Below, one piece after another: positions 1-8,582 of a stretch of DNA of 45,989 nt. A program made the position numbers and the translations under genes. The notes beneath the pieces are model-generated. The model was not told where the DNA came from and did not search any database. It was given only the letters and a program-made list of their open reading frames with translations. This DNA comes from Candidatus Microbacterium stercoravium (GTDB taxonomy: Bacteria > Actinomycetota > Actinomycetes > Actinomycetales > Microbacteriaceae), in NCBI GenBank assembly GCA_019117025.1, contig DXAM01000046.1, positions 1-45,989 of the forward strand. Direction: 5' to 3'. Within the stretch, counting starts at the first letter, position 1; each line of letters starts with the position of its first letter.

Positions 1-2686
1 AGAACGCCTCGTCGGAGACGCGGATGACGAGGTCGTCGATCGCGTCCATCCGAGTCGAGCTCGCGGCGGTGCCCTCGAGCGACAGCGTCGCGCTGCGGCT
101 GCCCGCGCGCTCTGCGACGAGCGTCAGGCCCTCGGGAAGGTTCTGGGCCGTGATGGCGTCTGTGAGGTCGTCGCCGTCCGCACCCGCGAACGACCCGTTC
201 GCGAGCTTCAGCTCGATGCTGTTCGATATCGTGCCGTCGCCCGTCCCCGCGAAGAGCCGTGACGACACCGAGATCGCGCTGATCGGGTCGTACACCGAGC
301 TCGGCAGCTCGTCGCTCAGCGACGACGGCGCCACCTGATCCGCCGCCCAGTCGGAGGGCTCGTCGCCCATCTCGAACGCGAGCTCGCCGCCCGTCATGAG
401 CTGGTCGTATGTGACCCAGGTGCGGTCGAACGCCTCGCCGTTCAACGTCGCAGACTGCACGTAGTAGGCATCCGGCGAGACGCCGTGCGCCGAGATGTCG
501 AAGGTGCGGCCCGACGGATAGTCGATGCGCACGTTCTCGAAGAACGGGGTACCGATCTGGTACTCATCGGATCCGGCGAGCACCGGGAACAGCCCCAGAG
601 CCGCTGAGACGAAGGTCGACGACATTGTTCCGGTGTCGTTGTCCATCGTCGGCAGGAAGCCCTGCGGCGAGTTCTCGAACACCTTCGTCTTGATCGGCGG
701 GGTGAACTCTCCCCCGCCCGAGGGGTATTCGTGCGTCGAGCCGGTCGCGATGTAGCGGTTCCACGTCTCCTTGGTGTAAATGCTGCGCACCCAGTGCTGA
801 GTTTTCGCCGGAGCGCCGACGTAGTTGAACAGGTACGGCGCCTGCAGGTCGATCTCGTTCGCGTTGGCGTGCAGCATGCGCGTGCCGTCGTCGGGCGCGT
901 GTTCGCCGAACATGAAGCTGAGGGCGTCCCGAGCCCTCTCCTCGCCGCCCATCTTGTCGATGAGCCCGCCCATGTCGTTCGCGGCGTACCAGTGGTACTG
1001 CCACAGGGTGCCCTGATAGACGTTGCCGTCCTCGAACCGCTCGGGATCCGCGTCGACCCAGGATCCGTTCGCATTCTTCGGGAAGATCAGCCCGCTCTTC
1101 TCGCCGTCGGCCAGGGTGACGGCGTCGCTCCTGTACAGGTTGGTCCAGTTGGCCGCGCGCAGGCGGTACTTCTCCGCCTCCTCGGTCTTCCCGAGAGAAT
1201 CGGCGATCGTCGCCATCGCCCAGTCGTCGTACGCGGTGCCGAGCGTGTCATCGACCTCGTTCGCGATGTAGCCGCGGCGCTCGTTCGCCTCGTCGGCGTA
1301 GCCGCCCTGCGACTGCGACACGAGAGCGGGCCACGCTTGCGCGAGCCCGCGCAGCTGCGCGCCCTTCGCGACCGCGTCGGCGATGACCACGGCGGCGCGC
1401 TCGAAGCGCACGGTCGGCACGGAGTGCGTGACGTTCGAGAGGGATCCCTTGCCCGTGCTGGCGAATGTGGCGTACAGGTCGACGGTCGACTGCGCCATGT
1501 CGCGGAACACCTCGGGGTATCCGATCGCAAGGATCTCGTACTTGCGGAAGTCGTCCCAGAAACCCCATCCGTCGTAATGCACGTAGCCGTCGGCCGTATG
1601 CACCTCGCCGTCGAGACCGCGGTAGGTCCCGCTCGTGCTCGTCGCGTTCATCGGCGATCCGAACATGCGGTAGAGGTGCGTGTAGAACAGCGTCTGCAGT
1701 TCGCCGTCCGGGTCGCTCGTCTCGGAAGCGGTCACGTCGATGCGGCCGAGGATCTCGTTCCATGCGGCCTTGGTGTCGTCGCGCACCGCGTCGAACGACC
1801 GGTCGCCCATCTCGACGGCGAGGTCGGTCTTCGCCTGCTCGACGCTGATGGGCGAGACGGCCACTCTGAGGCCGACCTGCTGATCCGCCTCCACCTCGAG
1901 ATCGATGACCGCTCCGATGTCGGTGCCGTCGCGGCTCGACTCGTCGCTGAGCGCCCCGTCGCCGCCCCAGGTGCGCACGCCCGCGACGGGCGCAGTCGAC
2001 TCGACGTAGTAGTGCAGCGTGTAGTCGTAGCCGTTGAAGTGGCCGGTGACGTCGCCCGACAGCGCGACGCGCCCGTCGTCGAGCGCCTCGACCTCGAGGC
2101 TCGCGCCGCGGCGATCCGTGAAGTTGTTCCGCAGATCGACGACGAGCGATGCGGCTCCGGCCTGCGGGAACGTGAAGCGGTCCTGTCCCGTGCGCACGTC
2201 GGTCGTGGCTTCCGCGCGGATAGCGCCGCTGTCCGTCTCGAGGTCGACCGAGTAATACCCCGGCGTCGCCTCCTCCGCATCGTGGCTGAAGCTCTTCGCG
2301 TAGGTGCCGGTGCCGGGGCGGCTCTCGTACGTCTCGTACGTCGGCACGACGAGCAGGTCGCCTCCTGCACCAGATCCGCCCACGCCGTTGAGGTTCGTGT
2401 GCGTGAAGCCGGCGATCTCGTCTTCGGCGTAGTCGTAGCCCGAGTGCGACCGGCCCGACACGGTCATCGGGTTGATCTTCACGATCGAGCCCGGGGCTTC
2501 TGCGCCCACGAGGTCCTGGCCGAAGTCGTCCTCGGTCGAGACGAACGGGTTGACGAACGCCGTGTAGTCGCGCTGCGGCTCATCGGCCGCGGCGGGCCCT
2601 GCTGCGAGGGCTGGAAGGCCCGCCGCGAGGAGCACGGCGGCCGTGCCCGCGGCGAACAGGCGACGGGACCGGGAGACAAGAGACAT
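1..2686 (-). CDS. GH92-family alpha-mannosidase, secreted, partial (C-terminus beyond window)
   Basis: Exo-acting glycoside hydrolase family 92 enzyme, probably removing alpha-linked mannose or mannose-1-phosphate outside the cell. About 895 residues are visible and the frame is still open at base 1. A Sec signal peptide follows the start (RSRRLFAAGTAAVLLAAG, ending near ALAAGPAAA). GH92 hallmarks are the N-terminal GFTHTNLNGVGGSGAGGD block, the DGWGFWDDFRKYE (substrate-loop) block, and PTMDNDTGTMSSTFVSAALG followed by GLFPV...YQIGTPFFE in the catalytic half. The start at 2686 is supported by AAGGAA at 2695-2700. It begins 29 bp after the DUF916-like gene in the same orientation, so it is the last visible gene of the surface operon. 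The family is confident. The exact linkage is not: GH92 includes alpha-1,2-, 1,3- and 1,4-mannosidases as well as mannosyl-phosphodiesterases. Confidence 0.9.
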   Translation of the reverse strand, partial: MSLVSRSRRLFAAGTAAVLLAAGLPALAAGPAAADEPQRDYTAFVNPFVSTEDDFGQDLVGAEAPGSIVKINPMTVSGRSHSGYDYAEDEIAGFTHTNLNGVGGSGAGGDLLVVPTYETYESRPGTGTYAKSFSHDAEEATPGYYSVDLETDSGAIRAEATTDVRTGQDRFTFPQAGAASLVVDLRNNFTDRRGASLEVEALDDGRVALSGDVTGHFNGYDYTLHYYVESTAPVAGVRTWGGDGALSDESSRDGTDIGAVIDLEVEADQQVGLRVAVSPISVEQAKTDLAVEMGDRSFDAVRDDTKAAWNEILGRIDVTASETSDPDGELQTLFYTHLYRMFGSPMNATSTSGTYRGLDGEVHTADGYVHYDGWGFWDDFRKYEILAIGYPEVFRDMAQSTVDLYATFASTGKGSLSNVTHSVPTVRFERAAVVIADAVAKGAQLRGLAQAWPALVSQSQGGYADEANERRGYIANEVDDTLGTAYDDWAMATIADSLGKTEEAEKYRLRAANWTNLYRSDAVTLADGEKSGLIFPKNANGSWVDADPERFEDGNVYQGTLWQYHWYAANDMGGLIDKMGGEERARDALSFMFGEHAPDDGTRMLHANANEIDLQAPYLFNYVGAPAKTQHWVRSIYTKETWNRYIATGSTHEYPSGGGEFTPPIKTKVFENSPQGFLPTMDNDTGTMSSTFVSAALGLFPVLAGSDEYQIGTPFFENVRIDYPSGRTFDISAHGVSPDAYYVQSATLNGEAFDRTWVTYDQLMTGGELAFEMGDEPSDWAADQVAPSSLSDELPSSVYDPISAISVSSRLFAGTGDGTISNSIELKLANGSFAGADGDDLTDAITAQNLPEGLTLVAERAGSRSATLSLEGTAASSTRMDAIDDLVIRVSDEAF

Positions 2687-2715
2687 GGCTGAGATTCCTT
2701 CGGCAGGTGCAGTGG

Positions 2716-3795
2716 TCATGGGGTGATCGGATGTGCCTGTGAGCGGTCGGTGTGAGGGCGCTCTCCGCCCGACGCCCCGACCTCGGCGAGGGCTTCTTCA
2801 CGCGCTGCGGCAACGAGCCGTTCGGTGCGCTTCTTCTCCGTGCGACGACGCAGGACGCTCCAGGTCACGAGCACGAGCGCCAGCACGAGCACCACCAGCT
2901 GCGACCACGGCATCGCGATGATCGTGGTCTGGGCGGCGGCAGGTTCTGCGTTTTCGAAGCCCCGCTCGTCCGAGACGGGCAGCGGCGTCGCCGCAACGGT
3001 TGCGTCATAGACGACCAGCGGCCACGCGGCGGTGACGCGCACGGTTCCGCGTCGGGTCTCCCCCGGGGCGAGTTCGGCGATCTCGTCGCCGGCGATCTGC
3101 TGGGTTCTGATGCCGAACGGACCGGTCAGCACGACCTCGGGCTGCGCGCGCAGCAGCGTGTTGCCGGTGTTCTCCACTTCGTAGGCGACGTCGACCGCAC
3201 CGGAGGAGAACGGGTTCACCTCGCCCGAGTACGTTCCGGATGCGGAGAGCGCCAGTTGCGGCTGGAGGTCGCCCGCGACGCGGGTCATCACTCGGAACCC
3301 GACGCGGGACTCGACGCCGACGGTGCCCTCACCGGTCGAGCGGATGCTCGCAGCGACGCCCGCCGCGTGATCCCCCGGCGTCGCCTTGTCGGGGACCGTC
3401 ACCGTGAACGGCACGATCTCTGCTGCCCCGGCGGGAACGGTGACGCTCTTCGGCACGTCGATCCACGTGCCGGCCGCGACCGACTCTTCGTCGGACGGCA
3501 GCATGTTGAACCGGCCTGTGTCGGTGAAGTATCCGTCGGCCGCTGACAGCTGGAAGTCGACCTCGGCGTCACCGTGATTCGTCACGACCATGTGTTCGGT
3601 GAGTTCGTCTCCGGCGTCTGCTTCCCACTCCACCCAGGAGCGGCCGTCCTCGCCGCCTTGATCCCCCGGCCGGACCGACCAGGTCACGGCTCCCTCGGCA
3701 TCGGCGGGTTCAGAGCTTGCTGCGACGGGGCCGGAGCCCATGGCCGTCGCGACCGACGTTGCGGCGAGGACGATTGCGGCGGGGACGAACTTCAT
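2716..3795 (-). CDS. DUF916-like (WxL-partner) secreted protein with C-terminal membrane anchor
   Basis: A 359-residue exported protein. The N-terminus is a signal peptide (MKFVPAAIVLAATSVATAMG, cleavage near VAASSEP). The body is two Ig/beta-sandwich-like stretches: an extracellular domain with WSVRPG, VVTNHGDAEVDFQLSAADGYF and VPFTVTVPDKATPGDHAAGV, then a second with VEVENTGN-type strands. One transmembrane helix lies at about 295-315 (LVVLVLALVLVTWSVL), followed by a basic 44-residue cytoplasmic tail. This matches the DUF916 / WxL-host-binding architecture of Firmicutes WxL clusters. The WxL-like gene lies directly upstream and GH92 directly downstream. AAGGA lies upstream of the ATG. I infer that it displays the WxL-like partner at the membrane; no direct binding evidence can be read from sequence. 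Confidence 0.75.
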   Translation of the reverse strand: MKFVPAAIVLAATSVATAMGSGPVAASSEPADAEGAVTWSVRPGDQGGEDGRSWVEWEADAGDELTEHMVVTNHGDAEVDFQLSAADGYFTDTGRFNMLPSDEESVAAGTWIDVPKSVTVPAGAAEIVPFTVTVPDKATPGDHAAGVAASIRSTGEGTVGVESRVGFRVMTRVAGDLQPQLALSASGTYSGEVNPFSSGAVDVAYEVENTGNTLLRAQPEVVLTGPFGIRTQQIAGDEIAELAPGETRRGTVRVTAAWPLVVYDATVAATPLPVSDERGFENAEPAAAQTTIIAMPWSQLVVLVLALVLVTWSVLRRRTEKKRTERLVAAAREEALAEVGASGGERPHTDRSQAHPITP

Positions 3796-3815
3796 GTGCG
3801 GGTCCTTCTACGGGG

Positions 3816-3847
3816 GAACGGGAGCGCGCTGCAGCGCGCTCCCGTTC
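3816..3847. terminator. Perfect 16-bp palindrome inside the surface operon
   Basis: GAACGGGAGCGCGCTG is followed at once by its exact reverse complement, giving a 32-nt perfect palindrome in the 60-bp gap between the WxL-like stop (3856) and the DUF916-like start (3795). There is no U-tract, so it could be a partial terminator or an mRNA-stabilising hairpin that raises WxL-like output relative to the downstream genes. The structure is seen; the role is inferred. Confidence 0.55.
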
Positions 3848-3855
3848 GGGTCGGT

Positions 3856-4464
3856 CTACTCGAACAGCGACAGGGTGATCGTCGACGAATACGTGCCCGC
3901 GGGCACGGCCGCCGGAACCACGAGGTCGAGGTCGGCCGAGGCGCTGAACACGCCGCCACCCGCGTTCGCCTCGCCCGACTCGGCCAGGTACAGCAGCTCC
4001 TGGTCGACGAGTCCGGGCTCCGACGGGCTCACGTCGCCGCCGACCTCGACGAAGGGCGTGCCCTCGCCCTCTCCCTCGACGAGGCGCGGCGTCCAGCCCA
4101 GGCTGCTCGCGTCGATCGTGCTCTTCTTCTGCTCGTCGTGGAAGTTGCTCGCGGTGCCCACGACGTACCAGAACGAGTCCTCCGGCACATCCTCGGGCGC
4201 ACGCGTGTCGGTCACCGTCACCTTCGGCAGCGTGCCGCTGAAGACGCGCTCCAGGTCGGTCGACTCGCCCTCCACGAGCGTGGTCGAGTCACCGTCGACC
4301 GTCATGGCGAGCGCGCCCGGCCCCGCCAGCGGTGCGATCTCGACCTCGACGCCGATGCCGTGGGCGTCTTTCTCCTCCTCGGCCATGGCGGCCGAACCGG
4401 CGGAGACCAGCAGAGCGGCGCTGAACGCGATCACGCTGCCGCGCAGTACAACAGACTTCTTCAT
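3856..4464 (-). CDS. WxL-domain-like secreted surface protein
   Basis: A 202-residue protein with a clear Sec signal (MKKSVVLRGSVIAFSAALLV, cleavage near AMAEEE). After the signal the mature part is acidic and all-beta looking. SFWYVVGTASNF resembles the first aromatic motif of WxL domains (W-x-V-x-G-x-x-S-x-F). The last residues, VPAGTYSSTITLSLFE, match the terminal strand of WxL domains (GTYxAxITxxL). The canonical W-x-L triplets are altered, so this is a divergent member. Its 202 residues are typical of the small WxL proteins. The gene lies 45 bp after the phosphoesterase and just before the DUF916-like gene, which is the partner usually found beside WxL genes in Firmicutes. Known WxL proteins bind peptidoglycan non-covalently; the same role here is inferred. 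Confidence 0.65.
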   Translation of the reverse strand: MKKSVVLRGSVIAFSAALLVSAGSAAMAEEEKDAHGIGVEVEIAPLAGPGALAMTVDGDSTTLVEGESTDLERVFSGTLPKVTVTDTRAPEDVPEDSFWYVVGTASNFHDEQKKSTIDASSLGWTPRLVEGEGEGTPFVEVGGDVSPSEPGLVDQELLYLAESGEANAGGGVFSASADLDLVVPAAVPAGTYSSTITLSLFE

Positions 4465-4509
4465 TTCGCTTCTCTCTTCGTGAATTGCGTATTCGTCGGA
4501 TCCGGCGGA

Positions 4510-6750
4510 TCAGCCCGCGGCGGCGTACGCTGCGGTCTTCGAGGTCGTCGCCTGCTCGTCGCCTGCCTGACCGGTCGCCGTCACGGTCACCTCGCCCGCG
4601 GGGATCGACCCCTCGCGCGAGTTGATCGACACACTGGCCGTATCGCCCGGCTGCACCTCAGCGAACGACTTCGACCCGTAGGCCGTATCGACCACGACCT
4701 CCACCGGAGCATCCTCATTGTTCGTCACCGACACCGACACGTACTGCTTGCCCGCCACAGCACGCGTACGCGCATCCACCGACACATCCAGATCCTGAGC
4801 GACGTCGGCCTTGCTCAGCACGACCTCGTCGACGACGCTGTTGACCGGGCTGGTCGCGCCGTTGGCCTCGCTGCGCAGAGTGCGCACCGTGAGGGACTCG
4901 TCGGTGACCTCGATCGCCGAGTAGTTGCGCACCTTCTCCTGGTTGCGCACCGACGACCACCACAGGTCGGTGCCCGTGTTCAGGTTGTAGTACTTCGACC
5001 CGCTGGCGGAGTTGGCGGTGACGTAGAGCACGTCGCCCTCGTCAGCGACGACCTCGCCCGCTGCGGCCTGCTCGTCGGGGTCAGCGAGCTCGCCGCCGTT
5101 GATCAGGAAGCTGCGGGTGTAGTGGTGGTCGTGGCCCATCAGCACCATGTCGATGCCGAGCTCAGAGATCGTCGCCGGCATCGTGTTGCGGCGCTCGATG
5201 ATGTCGCCGTCGGTCGCGTGCGAGGCGGCGGAGTAGATCGAGTGGTGGAAGGCGACGACCTTCCACTTCGCCTTGTCGCCCTGTTCGGCGACGACCTTCT
5301 CCATGAAGGCGTTGTGCGAGTCGTAGTCGCGGCTGTTCGAGTTGAGGTTGATGAACAGCACGTCCTTGTAGATGAACCAGTAGTCACCGCCCGAGGCCGA
5401 AGGGCTGCTGGCCGCGCCCGCCTCGAGGTCCTCGTTCGGCAGGTTGAAGTGCTGTTCGTACGCCTTCGACCCGACATCGTGATTGCCGTTCGTGGCGACG
5501 AGCGGGATCTCGGCCATCTGAGAGGGCGCGAGGAACGAGGTGTACTCGGACTCGCTGCTGGCGGTGTTGACCTGGTCGCCGGCCGAGAACAGCATCTCGG
5601 CGTCCGGGTACGTCTGGGTGGCGATGTTCATCGTCTCGATCCAGCCCGCTTCATCGTTCGCGAGGTTGCCCGAGGCGCCGACCTGCGGGTCGCCGAAGAA
5701 GAGGAAGTCGAAGTCGCCGTCGAACTGCTGCGTGCGGAATGTCTCGGTGTCCGACCACCCGGCCTCGTCGCTTCCGACCCGGTACGCGTAGGCGGTGTCC
5801 TCTTCGAGGCCCGACAGCGTCGCGTCGCGGAAGTACTCACCGCTGGTGGTGTCGCCGCCGGCTGTCGTCTCGAACGTCGTCGCGGTATCGGGGAAGACAC
5901 CGTCGACGACGTCGACGGCCTTCGCGACCTGCGCCGTCTGCGGCACGTCGATGTCCGAGTACCACGCGAGGTTGCGCTCAGCTTCGGTCGCGCCGACGCC
6001 CATGACGAGGTCGGTGATCTGCGCGTTCTGGTCGGCGTTCTTCGAGACCGGCGTCAGCGACGTCCAGTCGAAGAAGATGTCGCTGCTCGTCTCGCGGTCC
6101 TGATAAAGCGCCACGGCGATCTCGTTCTCGCCCGCGACGAGCGCGTCGGCAGGAATCCTGACGGTGCTCGTGACCGGGGAGCCGGCGCTGTTGCCCGCGT
6201 AAGTGAGGTTCTGGTTCTCGGCACCGTCCACGCGGTCGTCGGCGAATCCCGCGACCAGCGTGCCGTTGACGTAGACACGGATGGCGTCGTCGTAGGTGAT
6301 GGAGCCCTGCAGCGCGTTGATCTGCTGCAGATCCTCTTCGGTGATCTCGACGTCGGTGCGGAAGTGATAGGTCGGAACAGTGTCGGTCGACCCCTCCAGC
6401 GTGTACTGCAGCAGGGTGTCGGCGACGAATCCACCGCCGAGGTCAGCCTCGCCGCGCTTCGACCCGAACGGCCCGGCCGCCTCAGCCCAACCGTCGGCGT
6501 CGGCCGTCGTCCACGACAGCGAACCGTCGCCCGACGGATCGGTGCCGTTGTCGGAGTACTGCCACGCGCTGTCGCTCGTCAGGTACGCGTCGGGCAGCGG
6601 AGCGGCCTCGTCAGCTGCGGCGGGCAGTGCCGTGGCGGCGAAGGATCCTGCCGCCAGCGTGATGAGGACGCCTCCGGCGATGGTGCGTCGCGACGCTGTG
6701 CGCTTCGGAGAGGCGGCGACGTGCTGCGGGGATCTTTCGGGGATCAGCAA
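4510..6750 (-). CDS. Secreted purple-acid-phosphatase-like metallophosphoesterase
   Basis: A 746-residue exported phosphoesterase. A twin-basic N-terminus and hydrophobic segment (RRTIAGGVLITLAAGSFAAT) end at ALPAAADE. Residues of roughly 40-230 form a jelly-roll domain (VYVNGTLVAGF...FFDWTSL). Next comes an FN3-like purple-acid-phosphatase N-domain (LSGLEEDTAYAYRVG) and then the calcineurin-type catalytic domain with metal-binding blocks GDPQ, GDQVN, GNHD, FHHSIY and GHDHHYTRS. A C-terminal Ig-like domain closes the protein. I prefer the TTG at 6750 because GGAG (6758-6761) sits 7 bp upstream; a GTG at 6810 in the same frame lacks a good site. It is the first gene of the four-gene surface operon. 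It probably releases phosphate from an extracellular phosphoester; the substrate is unknown. Confidence 0.85.
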   Translation of the reverse strand: MLIPERSPQHVAASPKRTASRRTIAGGVLITLAAGSFAATALPAAADEAAPLPDAYLTSDSAWQYSDNGTDPSGDGSLSWTTADADGWAEAAGPFGSKRGEADLGGGFVADTLLQYTLEGSTDTVPTYHFRTDVEITEEDLQQINALQGSITYDDAIRVYVNGTLVAGFADDRVDGAENQNLTYAGNSAGSPVTSTVRIPADALVAGENEIAVALYQDRETSSDIFFDWTSLTPVSKNADQNAQITDLVMGVGATEAERNLAWYSDIDVPQTAQVAKAVDVVDGVFPDTATTFETTAGGDTTSGEYFRDATLSGLEEDTAYAYRVGSDEAGWSDTETFRTQQFDGDFDFLFFGDPQVGASGNLANDEAGWIETMNIATQTYPDAEMLFSAGDQVNTASSESEYTSFLAPSQMAEIPLVATNGNHDVGSKAYEQHFNLPNEDLEAGAASSPSASGGDYWFIYKDVLFINLNSNSRDYDSHNAFMEKVVAEQGDKAKWKVVAFHHSIYSAASHATDGDIIERRNTMPATISELGIDMVLMGHDHHYTRSFLINGGELADPDEQAAAGEVVADEGDVLYVTANSASGSKYYNLNTGTDLWWSSVRNQEKVRNYSAIEVTDESLTVRTLRSEANGATSPVNSVVDEVVLSKADVAQDLDVSVDARTRAVAGKQYVSVSVTNNEDAPVEVVVDTAYGSKSFAEVQPGDTASVSINSREGSIPAGEVTVTATGQAGDEQATTSKTAAYAAAG

Positions 6751-6894
6751 AGTAATGCTCCGATCTGAGCGGTGGTGAAGGGAAGTGTGCGACGCGCGCA
6801 CCCAGGCCACCCTGGTGAGAACAGATGATCCGCTCGCGACCTCTCGATGAACGGAAGGTGTCGCGCATACGTCGCATGTATGGCGCGGTGGCGG

Positions 6895-7542
6895 TCACCG
6901 GCCGAGGTGCAGCACGATTCCCGTCACGCCGCCCGCCACGCTCTCGAGCCCTGCCGCGACGGCATCCGCAGCTCGCGCGGCCGTGACGCCTTCCGGGTCG
7001 AGATCGCCGTCGGCCGGGGCGCCGGAGCCCCTCGAGGTCGCCCCCTCCCAGATCACCGCCGTGACGTTGTCGGTGGGTTCCGCGGCCTGTGCACCGAGGA
7101 TCAGGAACTCCCGGTCGAGCCATTGGGACGCCTCGTAGGCGAACACATCCGACGTTCCTTCACCGAGCCCGATGACGACGTCGGCATCGGCGTCGAGCGC
7201 GTCAGCGAATGCGACGTCGACGTCGCCGCCGAACTCTTCGACGTGCGCGCCGTTTCGGTCCGCGGACTCGCCGACGGCGGACAGCAGTGTCTGCGTGGCC
7301 GTGTCGCCGTCGGGCACGACGACGGCGATCCGCCACCCGCTCACGTCGACCGCCTCTGCGGGCGGCGTCGCCTCGATGGTGCGCCCGGGCTCCGGCACGG
7401 GCGCGTATGCGTCCTCCGCCTGATCGGCGGCGTGGTCGGCACCAGGTGCGGGATCGGACGCGCCGCACCCCGCGAGCATCAGCACGAGCGCTGCGGCCGT
7501 GAGGAGCGCCGCCGGGCGACGCATTCGAGACGATGAACCCAT
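6895..7542 (-). CDS. Putative lipoprotein, periplasmic-binding-protein-like fragment
   Basis: A 215-residue lipoprotein: MGSSSRMRRPAALLTAAALV precedes a lipobox LMLAGC. The mature part has the alternating strand/helix pattern of a type-I periplasmic binding lobe (WRIAVVVPDGDTATQTLL, DADVVIGLGEG, FLILGAQ, VTAVIWEG). It recalls BMP-family nucleoside-binding lipoproteins but covers only about one lobe plus part of the second. An open frame extends upstream to 7671; I chose 7542 because the lipoprotein signal starts there. No transporter genes adjoin it, so it may be a stand-alone sensor or a decayed binding protein. Function is not assigned. Confidence 0.6.
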   Translation of the reverse strand: MGSSSRMRRPAALLTAAALVLMLAGCGASDPAPGADHAADQAEDAYAPVPEPGRTIEATPPAEAVDVSGWRIAVVVPDGDTATQTLLSAVGESADRNGAHVEEFGGDVDVAFADALDADADVVIGLGEGTSDVFAYEASQWLDREFLILGAQAAEPTDNVTAVIWEGATSRGSGAPADGDLDPEGVTAARAADAVAAGLESVAGGVTGIVLHLGR

Positions 7543-7687
7543 CGCGTCAGTGAACACGCGGATTCCGTTCGCCAGGTGTCGCGCAGGTGTCGCGCGAGTG
7601 AACGCGGACGCCGCACGCGGACAGCCGGCGCACGGAAACGAAGAATGCGACATGCTGTGTGCATGTCGCATTTCTTCTGTATCGGAT

Positions 7688-7763
7688 TGGTGCGCCCGAA
7701 GGGATTCGAACCCCTAACCTTCTGATCCGTAGTCAGATGCTCTATCCGTTGAGCTACGGGCGC
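7688..7763 (-). tRNA. tRNA-Arg (anticodon ACG), CCA encoded
   Basis: The minus strand folds as a full cloverleaf. The 7-bp acceptor stem GCGCCCG/CGGGCGC is followed by discriminator A. The D arm contains AGCTCAACGGATAGAGC. The anticodon stem TCTGA/TCAGA encloses loop CTACGGA, whose central bases are ACG, and the T arm is GGGGTTCGAATCCC. Genomic CCA lies at 7688-7690. ACG (read as ICG) decodes CGU/CGC/CGA arginine codons. Confidence 0.97.
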
Positions 7764-7847
7764 ATGCTGCCGTGGCAACTCATATAGCTTACAACGTGCG
7801 CGCGACGCTTGCGAAATCGGTCCGGCACCGTCGGGCGTGTCTGAGCG

Positions 7848-8411
7848 TCAGCTGTTGGAACGGCGGCGTTTCTCGCGTGCCTTGACCTCGGCCGCGAGGC
7901 GGTCGAGGTCGACGAGGCGCAGCGACTCCATGCGCGCCTCCCGCAGCTTCGCGTAGTCGGGATCGTCGTCGGGGCGCATCGCCTCGATCCGCAGGCGGTT
8001 GTCGATGTTGTTCTCGACGTCGTGCCACGCGGCATCGCGCGCGTCTTCGACGATGCGCGTAACGTCGGCATCCGATTCGGCGAGCACGCGCAGCTTCTTC
8101 GCGACTCCCGCGTACTGCTTCGCCCGGCGGCGCAGGTTGCGCACGTCACGGTCGCGATAATCGTGCGTGCCGTGGGGATCGCTGTGGCGGCCGAACGCCT
8201 TGACGCGCGCCATGCTCATGGAGGAGGCCGCCGCATCCTGCTCGTCGGCGAGCGCGAGAAGCGCCTCGCGCACATCGCCGCCGAAGACCTCGACGGCGAA
8301 ATCGTCGCCGTCCACGATCGTGTCGACGAGGATGCGGTTCTTCACCTGCAGGCGCGCCGCAGCGAGGGCGATGGCCACACCCTCTTCGATCGCTTCCGCG
8401 TTGCGCCGCAC
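7848..8411 (-). CDS. Conserved hypothetical charged helical protein
   Basis: A 187-residue soluble, highly charged and mostly helical protein without signal or membrane segment. Visible blocks are ALAAARLQVKNRILVDTIVD, EALLALADEQDAAASS, HDYRDRDVRNLRRRAKQYAG and EDARDAAWHDV. The C-terminus is a basic tail (EVKAREKRRRSNS). I chose GTG at 8411 because AGGAGG (8416-8421) lies 4 bp upstream; the open frame continues further but loses coding character. Similar proteins occur in Microbacteriaceae, where I recall them carrying unreliable labels. It stands alone between the tRNA and the ABC operon on the opposite strand. No function is claimed. Confidence 0.7.
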   Translation of the reverse strand: MRRNAEAIEEGVAIALAAARLQVKNRILVDTIVDGDDFAVEVFGGDVREALLALADEQDAAASSMSMARVKAFGRHSDPHGTHDYRDRDVRNLRRRAKQYAGVAKKLRVLAESDADVTRIVEDARDAAWHDVENNIDNRLRIEAMRPDDDPDYAKLREARMESLRLVDLDRLAAEVKAREKRRRSNS

Positions 8412-8582
8412 GGCACCTCCTGCACTCCCCTTCGATATTAGTCGGGCGCACCTGCTGATCCTCGAGAAGGGCGCGATTCGCGCCGCGCGCGTCGGCCGAG
8501 CGGAAGCGCTCCGGCGTTCTGACAGACTGCTGGAGGGCATCGCGTGCGAAGGCCGCACGGTCTCAAGGAAGAGAGAAGTTCC

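Noticed and set aside
731..2692. 653-codon plus-strand open frame opposite the GH92 gene
   Set aside because: It is an antisense shadow: Arg/Val/Ala-rich, no domain pattern, while the minus strand has signal peptide and GH92 motifs.
3574..6768. 1064-codon plus-strand open frame opposite the phosphatase and WxL genes
   Set aside because: Long only because the GC-rich third codon position of the true minus genes excludes stops; no recognizable domains.
6863..6886. Small GCGCATAC/GTATGGCGC hairpin after the lipoprotein gene
   Set aside because: Imperfect short stem without T-run; could be a terminator or operator but not supportable.
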